DNA of 64,000 bases from Lucifuga dentata (lineage: Eukaryota; Chordata; Actinopteri; Ophidiiformes; Bythitidae), in assembly GCA_014773175.1 (NCBI GenBank), contig VXCM01000779.1, positions 1-64,000 of the forward strand. Reading direction: 5' to 3'. Below, in pieces: positions 35,253 through 46,325 of the stretch (its first letter is position 1; the number at the start of each line of letters is the position of its first letter). Made by a program: the position numbers and the translations under genes. The notes below the pieces were generated by a model. That model was not told where the DNA came from, did no database searches, and worked only from the letters and a program-made list of their open reading frames with translations.

Positions 35253-35710
35253 AGGACCATACTGGTAGTTTGCCATGTTTGAACCCAATAAATACTACCT
35301 CATACACATTACGTCAATGGTGTGTGTGTGTGTGGGGGGGNTGTTTATTTATTCAGGGTTAGTTCACTGAGCATCAAATGCTCTTTTTCAGGAATGCCCT
35401 GCTCACACACATTCACACCTGGAAGTTGCCCAGTACAACCACAGACTTCCCTGCTGGCCACTGAGCAGCTCCACTGGAGCATTTGGGAGTTAGGTGCCTT
35501 GCTCAAGGGCACCTCAGTTGTGATAATTACGGAGAGGCAGGAGCTGCTCATTCACCTCCCCAACCCATATTTCTCCTGCCAGTTCAGGGATTGAACCAGC
35601 AACCTTTCGGGCTTGCTTCTCTAACCTTTAGGCCTCCACTGCCCTTTAAATATTAGCCACATGTTATTTCTAACCATTTTCCAAAACATAAAACTGTATT
35701 TTAGTGGCAC
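35253..35710. mobile_element. TTAA-type MITE, copy 6, interrupted by a TG repeat and a SINE
   Basis: The left end (AGGACCATACTGG) follows TTAA at 35249-35252 and resembles the variant subfamily (AACCCAATAAATACTACC). After about 70 bases it is broken by TG repeats and the SINE. A stretch at about 35650-35700 (ACCATTTTCCAAAACATAAA) looks like continuing element sequence on the far side. Nested insertion is the simplest reading. Confidence 0.55.
35342..35646 (-). mobile_element. tRNA-derived SINE, minus strand
   Basis: Read on the minus strand it starts GGGCAGTGGAGGCCTAAAGG (A-box-like) and continues with a perfect B-box GGTTCAATCCC. It then has the block GGTGCCCTTGAGCAAGGCAC that recurs in fish tRNA-derived SINEs, and ends in an AATAAATAAA tail. 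An N at 35341 marks its end. The structure makes it a SINE, not a tRNA gene. Confidence 0.75.
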
Positions 35711-36826
35711 TTTTAGCTACTATTTGCATCTCGTCATCTGAAAAAGCAACAGAAACGGACCTGTGACCAGTTTCAAGTCGCGATTCAGGAAGTCCTGCTT
35801 GCTGCAGTAATTTAACAGGAAGAGGGAGTATAGACGAGGTGGAAAATGACAGATAAGGAGCTTTATCAGTATTTATGGATGACAGGGGTCAGAAGTGGAG
35901 GAAGAGAGTGGGATGGAAAACGATCAGAGGAAAGTGGAGGTAGATGATATTTATGTATGAGGGGGAGAGCAGAGGAAGACGGAACAGAGGAGGGGGTGGA
36001 AAAACATAAATGGAGATAAGTTACTATTTATAATAGAAAAATATGTTTATTCTGGCATTTTTACTTTACTTTGAGCCCTGTTGGGTTATTCCCCCCATAT
36101 TTTATTTTTACGAGTAGTTTTATACTTTTTTACTGCTGGACCACCTACTTGTACTTTTATGCTGTAAATGCGCAGAACACACTCTTTGCTTTAATTCAGC
36201 CCAGCAGAGACAATCTGATTAACAGATAAAACAAAGGCAAAGTTAAAAGCTTAAGTCAGTGTAAATTATCCTGCAAATCAGATCAGAAACATTCCCTCTT
36301 CTGTCTCCCTTTCCTCAGGAAATATAAAATATAACAATACATATTCCAGCCAACTGCCAACATGTATTCACTATGTAACAAGGAACAGGAACAGCTATTT
36401 ATCTATTTACCATTTAGAAACAACAACAACAACAAAAAAAAAAAAGCTTTCTTAAAAAGCTTCTTGCAAATATAGAAACATTTATCGATGTGAAATATTC
36501 CAGTGGATTTCCGTTCATCTTTTCTAATCTGATGCAGGGGAAGAACAAAAACAACAACAAGCCTCTTTGGACTCTGATGCTCTCAGTTTATTAATCATTA
36601 ATAGAATTTAGCAAAAGGCATCAAATCTTCAAACTGAAATCTCAGCCAGATGTTAGTGAGAGTTTGCAGGATCTTTAACAACTGAGTTTGATTTTATCAT
36701 CATTTTAGAAAGTCTCAACATAAAAGGAGGTGAAGGATGTATTAGGAGTTTGAAACTTTTGACATATTTAAATGACTAAAGCGGCAAAAACGTAACCAGA
36801 CCTTCATCAAACTCTTACGTGCTTAA

Positions 36827-37004
36827 AGGACCATACCATCCATTTTACATGTTTGTGCCTTATATATTCAATTTTCATACGTTACATTACTGACATCCAT
36901 TTTCCAATGGATAAAACTGTGTTTCAGCTTTCCTGATATTTTGCAAAATCTGTTAATCTTTCAAAATCAAATACTCAAACATGCAAAATGGCCGGTATGG
37001 TCCT
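36827..37004. mobile_element. TTAA-type MITE, copy 7
   Basis: A 178-base copy consisting of little more than the two terminal repeats, flanked by TTAA (36823-36826 and 37005-37008). The left end is AGGACCATACCATCC and the right end GCCGGTATGGTCCT. Confidence 0.9.
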
Positions 37005-38902
37005 TTAACCTTAATCATTAGCAATTTCAGCTATTGACACATAATCATTTGACTGATGCAGCAGCCTTAATTTATTCATAATTAATGTCAGCAACATGTA
37101 GTTTCTGTCTTTCCATTGTCTTTTTTTGGAAGTCGGTTATTAATTGTCACATTTATTGATTGCGCTGCCAGAGGTCACGAGGAGAGTATATGAGTGTTTT
37201 GTTTCATGGTGGATTTTCCCTTCAGATTGCAGCGCTCATCGACCTTCATTTTATCAATCCAGAAGAAGCCAGAGAACACCTTCGCTTCTACGGCGCTTTT
37301 TTCATGACAGCAGCGTGATGAAGTGCACTTCAGTATACAGTCGACAACAGGATCAAGCAAACTGAAAAAATCAATGCAGAGGTTCCTTCTAGAAATGAGA
37401 TTTTCAAAGATGTCTCCACTGAACAAGTGACCACTGGCTGAAATATAATTTAACAAACTGCCTTATCATCGACAGCCACAGGAACAGACAAAGAACAGAC
37501 AAGAAACTCAAACTTTATTTCATAAGAAGTTGTGCTAAATACAGATTTATGAATTTATTTAAAAATACTCTGTTTTAGTTGACTTTTGTTAGGAGAAATA
37601 GGCATACAAATATGATTTATTTAAGCACACATGGATCTATGTGTGTGTTATGTGATGCCAGGAAATAGCCACGCAATCCACCACAGAGCTGCGGTCTCAT
37701 CCAATCAGAGAACACCAGCATTACCTTACTGCGTTTTGGGTTAACTCTAACTACGAGGTCATATTTCCAGTCAGAATGGACAGAGCGTGGGAATCTAGGA
37801 GGTGATTAAGCCTATGATAACATCCTTAATGGTATCTATGAAACATTCCCAGCTCTGGCTCGCTGTGAATCAGTCTGGGATCTCCTATGAAACCACTTTT
37901 AAAGGGGCAGACAGATGTTTTGTCCTCTTCTTTGTTAAAAAGACCTGATTTGTTGTTGAATACGCGGCCTGAATGCACCGCAGTTATACAAGACACATTC
38001 CAAATGAATACTGTGGCTGTTTGAAAGGGAAAATAAAACCTCCATAAACACTGAAAATATTGTTTGTGGGGTGTGTGGGTTCACTTTTCTTCTGTTCTTT
38101 AGTTTGGAGATGTGACTTGCTTCAGACTATACGTGGACATCAGCAGGAGACCACAGCAGCATGAGTGTGTCTGAAGAAAAAAAAAAAGACAAAGGCTGTA
38201 AATTCAGGAATCAATAAATGTGCTTTTGTTTGCTTTGTCATTGCAGTTTAATACCTTTGACTCATCCAAAAGACTTTAAAGTACTTTAAAGGACTTTAGT
38301 TCTCCTTAAAGACGGTCGTCCCTTGGAGATAGATATTGCATATCTGTGTGCGTGTACACGTATGTCTCCTAGCTGCATCCAAGGATTTTCAGACCTCACC
38401 TTCTCATAACAAGTCCTGACATGGCTCGTTATCGTCTCACACAGAAACACACACCCATGTGCACAAGAATGTACACCCTATGAGAAAGAACATTTGGCAG
38501 AGTTCATCTATTTTTGTGCATTTATTTATTTATTTATTTACTGTAGCACCGCTCTGTCGGTCTAGCAGGAAATATCAAATTTGAGTGGGTGAATTAGAGA
38601 AAGATGCTTTAATTTCAATTTCAGCTTAAAGAACAGGAAGAACACCATGTCCGTTTACAAATCAGTGACTCAGATATATTCTATATTGGACCTACAATGT
38701 GATGTTAAATTTTTCCCTACACTAAGTTTATTAAAACAGTAAAAATGTGCATAATTAAGAAGCTCTACACCAAAAGCTGAAATTGGAAATACTCTTTTGA
38801 TCCCAGTTTGATCAGTTATCCACACAAATAAGAAAACTACCTGAATATAAGGACTCAAACCTCTTGACATTTTAGTGACTGTTACATAAAGACAAGCAAA
38901 GA

Positions 38903-38933
<31 letters not shown>

Positions 38934-40553
38934 CTCTGAGTCTGTTGTGACAAGTGTGTTTGACATTTTAGATGGTCTGAATAAACTCTCACACTGGGTG
39001 GATGTGAGTTTAATGAGGGCGGCTCTCAGGCAAAGCAGGGGAGTTGAGGGCAATTACAAAAATGTTAGGCCGAAACTCAGCATGCTCAGACTTGCCGTAG
39101 ACACACACACACGTACACGCATACACACATTCCCAGCCCTCCAGGACTCAGTCATCCCTTCAGATAAAATTCCATACAGAACAGATAGAAGTTACAGCTC
39201 CTAAACACCCTGCATTTGATATCTATAGTTTCATATTTTAGACCAGGAACCTGTCAAGCTCATGTCTTATTGCAAGATGAAGCTAAACACATGATATACG
39301 GTATTTCTTAAAATGATATGATTTCTTTTAGAAATTTTTAGGCAAAAATATCACTTGTGACAGACATTTGGGAGTATTTTTTTGACATTTTTTAGGCTAC
39401 GATTAATCAATTAATAAAAAAAAAAAAAACCAAAAACCTAGTAATAACGTGTTAGTTGCAGCCTGAGATAATTTTATCGATTTTCTATGCAAAACAATTT
39501 CGTTTAGCAGTTGTTGTAGGGTGTAATTTTTATGTTATTTGACCTTTATTCAAAATCTTCTGAATACCACATTAAACAACCAGACAGCATGTCGGAACAA
39601 AGCGATAATAAACAACTTCCTTTGTATTTGTGCTCAAGTGAAAGATTTTGACTTCCTGCCTTGCTAGAACAACTAACCACACAACAAACTTTGACAATAA
39701 CAGCGTGATGTCTCATTTGGTGTGCTGGACTTATGAGGTCACTAGGCTTCTGTTTCGGTGGGTGATAATACCTTGGAAACCCAAGGAATGATCCGAAAAG
39801 TCTGTCTGCCTACACGCTTTCACAGAGTCATCTGTGGTTCCCCCACATGACAGATTGCTAATTCGTTTTTAGGCACAATCATAGAAACATATAGGAGTAT
39901 TCATGCAGACATTTAAGCATTGTCGTAACAGTAGTGATGTTCTCTGTACTGGAGGAGTTGAAAACGTCTGCATGTTGCTATATTTACCTGTAATCTGTGT
40001 CCAGAGACGGTTTGACGGTTTGCCATGTGTAACAGTGGACATTTAAGACTGAGGCAATCCTGCCTGTGTTTTCTCTGAATGACTAAAAGGGAAGTCCCTC
40101 TTTCACTCTTCTTTCTTTATTTCTTTCTCACTTTTTCACTCTGGAGAGGTGCAATATTTGTACAGGAAGTGGTTTCACGAAAGCCGAGGGTGAGTTGAGA
40201 AAGAAAACGACTAGAAGAGAGACATCTCTCTGCAGTTGGTCCTCATTCTGGGATCCACACATATTTCATATTCCCCAAAGACCTTATTAGCAGGAAGTAA
40301 ATAGCAACAGGCCTTCGCTGGTGGGATGGGTAAATCATGTCACTCTTTGACAATATCTCTCTTGAAATATCCGAAATCCAAGTTAAGATTGTCACAATAT
40401 GTAGCAGAGATGTCCTGTTCCAAAAAAACGACAGCAACAATCATTTGGCATCAGCAATCTTTCTCTAACCTCAATCAAGTAGTTTTAGTTGCCTGAATTT
40501 AACCATAAGTTCTCTTCAAATTAACCATAATCTGAAGAGGCAGAAGAAGTTAA

Positions 40554-40816
40554 AGGACCATTTTGCATGTTTGAGTCTAATATATTCACTTTCACACACG
40601 TTAACATTACTGACAATCATTTCCCAACACATTATAAACATTGATTTTTAAGGCGAGCGTATCGCTTGAATATTTGCTTTTGAAATATTAAGAGATTTTG
40701 TAAAATATCAGGAAAGCTGAAATAGGTTTTATCCTTTGGGAAATGGTTGTCAGTAACATAATGTGTGAAAATTGAATATATTAGGCTCAAACATGCAAAA
40801 TGGCTGGTTTGGTCTT
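40554..40816. mobile_element. TTAA-type MITE, copy 8
   Basis: A 263-base copy flanked by TTAA (40550-40553 and 40817-40820). The left end is shortened to AGGACCATTTTGCATG; the right end is GGCTGGTTTGGTCT. The interior is shared with copies 1 and 2. Confidence 0.85.
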
Positions 40817-42959
40817 TTAAAGACTGAGGGAAACAAAAAGGAAAAAAGCCAAAATTTTCATTCTCTTTATTTGCCATTTATCCGTGTAACTAACCAACAG
40901 CTGGTGTTGTCAGATTTGTATGAGACCGTAAAAGTGCAACTGAAATACGTCATAGAATCTCTGCTGTGAGACTCCGTGTCAGCAGATGGAGTCATGGCCG
41001 TAAAATCTGACTGCAGCATCTGTTGTAATTTACGGTAATTCCAAGACTTTCTCTGCCTGCTGGCCTGCATTATATACTGAGGAACATACCCCACAGATAG
41101 CCAAGGTCTGCTGTGTGTCTATTTACATGCACATGCATCTAAAAGCTATTATGTAAGAGATGAAGGCTGTTAAGGTTACATCATCCGCTCTTTCCAATCA
41201 TCCAATCAGTGCGTTTCTGTGTTTGGAGGGAAAGCAGTGGATGCACCTATCTACCTTCCTCCTTCCACCTCTTCCTCCTTCTCCTCCCATGTCATGTAGC
41301 CATCACAGGGTGACCCAGAGTTATAGGTTTGTAACTCCCTCTGGGCTCTCCTCCTGGATGGAGCCACACGAAGAGATAGTTTAATCAGAAGGATCAATAA
41401 TGTCTCAGATCAGGTTGCCAGTCTCCAGTTAAATCCAGCACTGTCTGGTTGGGGTTTAATTTAGCCTCCCATAAGTCTTCATTCCACTGCAAATCCAAGC
41501 TCAAGCATCAAGGTTTGGGAGACAGAATACACAGTTGTTACAATAATATGACAATTATTGCCACAAAATGTCGGAAAAAAAGAAACCGTATGAGTTTAGG
41601 GTTTCAGATCTCTTATTCTGTGGCTGGATTTAATATCCGTGAGAAAAACTGTGAAGTGGGTTTTGAAAATATTTACGAGAATGTTCATCCATTCCAAAGA
41701 AGATGAAGAGGATGAATGTTTGTTTTCAAATGGGAATCTGAATCGGGGGGCTGGAAACAGCTCAGCATCCCGAGATCTGACTTTTAACCCTTAATGATTC
41801 TGACCTTATTTTTCCACGTAGTTTTGTAGAATTAACTCCAGAAATGATTGATGCTTTTATTCTTTCTTTACAGCTTTAAATGGCTTTTTGCACCTTTTAT
41901 ATTAAAGATCACTTTCATTTTATTTATTTATTTTTTTTTTACTTTCTGTAGTCGTAAAACACAGCAACGATTTCCCATCCTCCCTACACACACGTGCCCT
42001 TTCATCATCAACACATGTCACCTCCTTCCTTCCTCTGAGCTAATCAAAACGCAAGAAAACAAAGCCGTTATCCAATCAAATGGACAGGGTTAATTAATCA
42101 AGTAATCAATGAAGTGGAATAAACTCAGTTAAGTCTGATGTGTTCCTGATGTCTGGGTGATCTGTTGGATGTTAATTGTTTTATAATGACGGAGAGCAAA
42201 CAGGATACATAGTGGATTGTGCGTAATTATAGCAGGAAAAATGATATTCTGGTCAGAGTGTAATGAACTGACGTGGTTTTGATGGCGCAGGTTTGAATCT
42301 GACTCATCCTTTGTATTTGACTTATTGAATCATTTAAATTAAAGCTTTGATGCTAAAAAATCGGGTAAATAAATATATTGAATATGTTTACGCAGCTTAT
42401 TCATACATGTTAATACACACACACAGAGAAACACTGAAAATGACTGTACTGGGCATGCTTCCAAGAGGCTTTTAGCTTATTGTGGTTGGAAGATGGAGAG
42501 ACATTAATGTTATGCAGAAAGAGGGGGAAAAAAAGCAGGTTCATTTGCAGAATGGAACGAAAGAGAGAGGAGAGACGGGCATCTGAATGGGTGGTGGTAA
42601 TTAACGTTTCCTGGACTGCATTTCTTAATAAATGAGATTATCACACCATCACTGGTAAAGACTAGAAAGGGAGGAGAGGATACAAGGTTCAAAAAAAGAA
42701 GTGAAAAAACAGAAAACGCTTCATGAAATTAGGATTTTGTTACTGTAATCCCTCATAGCAGCTCAGATCCCTGCAGATTTTCACTAATTACCCAAATGAA
42801 ATTCTGCTGGGTGTGTTCACTTCTCTGCCCAGATGAGGAGATGAGTTGGAAGTTGAACAAAATAGCAAATATCTTCTAAACAGCAGCAAGTGATTGTATT
42901 TCTGTTCCCTTTTGTGAACTTTAGCATAAAAGGTTTTAATATTACATAAACATTTTCAT

Positions 42960-43378
42960 CCTAAAAAATCATTTACCAGTGATTTTGCATGTTTGAGCCC
43001 AATACAGAAGAAGTGAGCCATCATGCAACCAAACGTTAATGCTTATCTTTTGCTGAAGTTATTTAACTAATCCAACACGAAGCTGCATGGAAGAAAATGT
43101 ATGCCTCCACCAGAGAATATAGTCCCAGAAGAGGATGGCTTTTACTGACAAATTAAAAATGGCCATCCCTTCTATATTCAGACATACCTGTTAGCAGGTG
43201 AAACATTACATTTTAAGGTGGGTGTGTCACATAAACATTTGATTTTGGAAGATTAAGAGATTTAGTAAAATAACATAAACAGTAAAATACGTTTTTATGT
43301 TTTGTAAAATATTCATCAGTAATGTAACAGTTGTATTTATTGGGCTCAAACATGCAAAATCACTGATATAGTCTTCTA
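42960..43378. mobile_element. TTAA-type MITE, copy 9, variant subfamily, decayed ends
   Basis: Inverted ends with GATTTTGCATGTTTGAGCCC on the left and GGGCTCAAACATGCAAAATC on the right. The interior matches copy 3 (27.0 kb). The outermost bases and TTAA sites have decayed, so limits are approximate. Confidence 0.75.
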
Positions 43379-44374
43379 AATTGACTTCAAGGCCCACACA
43401 TACAAAACACACACATGCAATTGAAGTTGTCCGTTGTATTCTGCACATGGAACCCATCCACGAACTCAGTGTGTGTGCAGAGGGTTACAAAGCAGGTCGG
43501 ACAAAGTAGTTGGTGGACGAGATGTTTATTTGCACATGCCGTAAAACTCACGTGTGCGCACACACACGCACACATTCCTGTACGCACGCAAACACACAGG
43601 CGAGATCAGTGCATTCAGTTTCATCTACATTGCAGTACAATACAACCATGATACACTGACTGGTAGCATTCTGCTTTACATCATTACATTTCTATGCTGT
43701 CTGACACACACACGCATGTACATACTGTAGGCACAAGGACAGACACATACACACAGGAGCATCTATGTGGGAACTTGCATATTTATAAGAATATAGTAAA
43801 ATCCCTCTCACACACACAAAAAAGAACAAACACACATCCACAGGAAGCAGTAACTCACTGTTGTAAACACTAAATGAACATCAAAATTAACAACAGACCA
43901 AGGCAATAAAAGTGTTCTCATAAAAGACAATGCTCAAAAACACATCTAGCCCCTTCTCTGTCTCACACACACACACACACACATACACATGCACGCATAC
44001 ACAATAATGCCACTTTCAAACAAACACAGGAAGTCATAAACTTTACCTGACGTTTACTACATTTTTTTTTCCAAACGCTGACATTGACATCCTGGAAAAA
44101 TTTATTGACAGATAGCTGAGAACTTCAATATCACCAATCAAGCTTTTTACTCAAATATATGGGTTTTCTCATGTTTTACGCTGCAGTTTAGGACCAAAAC
44201 TCCTCAAAAAAATATTTAAAACCAAGTTACTCCACTTTGGCTATTTCTCTGTTTCTGTATATGCAGAGATTTATGATTCAGATCCTGTAAATATTGTATG
44301 TTGATTTTTCTCACCAGACAGCTAAGACCGGTTTGAACTCAAATAGTTTGAAGAAGAATGGTGATTGCAAAAAT

Positions 44375-44850
44375 TTAAAGGAGCATTGCATAATTTTAAC
44401 CCAGTATGAATCTACCGTGTCTAACCGTCACCAACATGCTGCTGCACTGCTTCCCAGGAAACTCAGCAGTCATGCAGTGTCGGTGAACCAGTTGGAACTG
44501 ACATTGCTGTAATGTAATAGAGTGTTAATGATAGTGGGCGGCATGTCATCATAACACATATAGAGTTACCAACATAAACTACATGGAAATCTGCAGAGAA
44601 GAATGGAATTTTGGGGTTTTATTGGTGGCCCTGAAGGCAACTCTACTTTGGATAATTTGGTCATAACATTTGTGTCAACAAGCTACATGAGGATATAATT
44701 ACACTGTAGTTATGATCTTTTCCATCTGGCACATGAGCAACACTTTAAGGAAAATAACGCTATATGATTGGTCCTTTGGAAAAGCACACATTGCATAAAA
44801 ACTGGAAGCTGTATCGGAGAAGATTTAGTTCAAGTGGAACTTTAAACAAG
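44375..44850. repeat. possible second TTAA-flanked element
   Basis: The left end TTTAAAGGAGCATTGCATAA and the right end GTGGAACTTTAAAC resemble short inverted ends with TTAA, unrelated in sequence to the main family. The inverted match is short, so this is tentative. Confidence 0.3.
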
Positions 44851-45532
44851 TCTTAAAGTCACTGGAGGAAAATTAAGAGCTTTGCTTTTATGGTTTTCCA
44901 AGTGCCTTTAAAGCAGCATGACAGAGGAAACAACACACAGGCGAAAAATATGCAAAAGTTGCAAGAAGTTCTGTCAGAAAATGAGGTGTTTAGGAACCGA
45001 AAAAAAAAAAAAACTAAAAGTGATTTGTGGCACAAAGAAAACAAACCATGATGCTTTTTAATGGTGACAGGCAACATTCATCAAATTATATGGCTTTATA
45101 TCCATTTTGGAAAGAAATTGTTTATCCTTTTTCTCATATCTAACAACTTCTTGTGTTATTTTGTCATTCAAGGACGTCGCTGCTGAGCTTTAAAAAATAT
45201 CATTTGATTTCATTTTGTGCCGTCATTCATTTAGTAAGAGGCAACATCACAAACATTACAATTATACTGAAATTACACAAGAGCATTTACTCTATTTCCA
45301 ATAAGTAGCACAAGTTTTCAAGTCAGAGTTAACTGCAATTTTATATTTCATAAAATAACATTACATAGATACATTATATAATATTACATAGATTGCATGT
45401 GTATAAATAAAAGTGTCTCTTCCATCCTTTAAACTTTATTCAGTCGTGTTGTCTCTCTCTCACCTCTTCTTCACACACCCTGATTGAAGTGCACATTATC
45501 TCCTATACCAGCATTGTTTTGGTTCTCTCCAG

Positions 45533-45940
45533 GCTTCTTGTCCTTTGACCTTTCCAGTGCTAGGAGTGAAAGGGGAAAGTTCACCAAAGCAGACTACAGG
45601 CTGAGGTCGAGGTTAAAGCAGCTCACAGGTGATAAGATGCTCTGAAGACTGATGATGACATGTTTCGTGACTATCTATGCATTTAGAAGATGTCATGCCC
45701 CAAATATTTCTTTCCATTTACTTATTTCGGTACATTCACTCATATTTTTCTGTTAAAATGTCTTAATAGTGATTTTTTTTGTCATCAGATATCATCACCC
45801 ATCACATGATTCACCAGCTGAACAGCAAATACTACGACAACAGAAGAATTGAATACTCTCCCTTTTGGTTTCCTCCATGCCCAAGCTGCTATTTTTTTTT
45901 TCCTAACATCGCCTTAAATTACCAGGCAGCAAAATGGTGA
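45533..45940 (+). other. two unassigned exon-like ORFs
   Basis: Segment A (45533-45628) follows a good acceptor (TTCTCTCCAG) and ends at CACAG|GTGATA, with phase 1 on both sides. Segment B starts after GTCATCAG at 45789 in the matching phase and stays open to a TGA at 45938-45940. Together they encode about 80 residues, including RGKFTKADYRLRSRLKQLT and HHMIHQLNSKYYDNRRIEY. I do not recognise the family, and no start exon was found. They lie just beyond the 3' end of ptger2 on the opposite strand. Chance cannot be excluded. Confidence 0.2.
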
Positions 45941-46169
45941 ACTTTTACTGATGAAGTTGGAATGCATGTAAATATGTACAAACTTAGCTACAATGTTAAT
46001 CGTGGATAAAAACAACCATGAAATGGCGAGAGATGCCCACAGAACATTGGAGACGCCTGCAAACTGACCGAAACACATGGAAACGTCTGGGAAACCCCAT
46101 TAGTTTGTTAATTAGTGCTAATCAAATGGCTACAAATTAGCCATAGCTCATGGGAACAACTGCCTTCCA

Positions 46170-46298
46170 CACCGAGCCATCATCCACCTGGAGAGACGGA
46201 GCCGAGGTGTTTCTCATCATGTTTAAACCACATNCACCGAGCCATCATCCACCTGGAGAGACGGAGCCGAGGTGTTTCTCATCATGTTTAAACCACAT
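46170..46298. other. N-flanking 64-bp duplication
   Basis: Bases 46170-46233 and 46235-46298 are identical around the N at 46234, in the likely ptger2 3' UTR. Assembly join. Confidence 0.85.
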
Positions 46299-46325
46299 GG
46301 TACAAACCATATTGTGGTGTTTTGG

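Larger units (their letters stand above)
30001..45532. other. gene-poor interval between txndc16 and ptger2
   Basis: About 15.5 kb without a recognised gene. Contents: six TTAA-type MITE copies (33229, 33839, 35253, 36827, 40554 and 42960), one tRNA-derived SINE, CA/TG microsatellites (for example about 38893-38930 and 43962-43982), and N joins at 34163, 34405 and 35341. All longer ORFs here look like chance frames. CTCF-like motifs lie at 31077-31090 and 31805-31819. Confidence 0.55.

Noticed and set aside
35580..35646. tRNA-like A and B boxes on the minus strand at 35.6 kb and a B-box at 52.76 kb
   Set aside because: No cloverleaf or acceptor stem; they belong to tRNA-derived SINEs.
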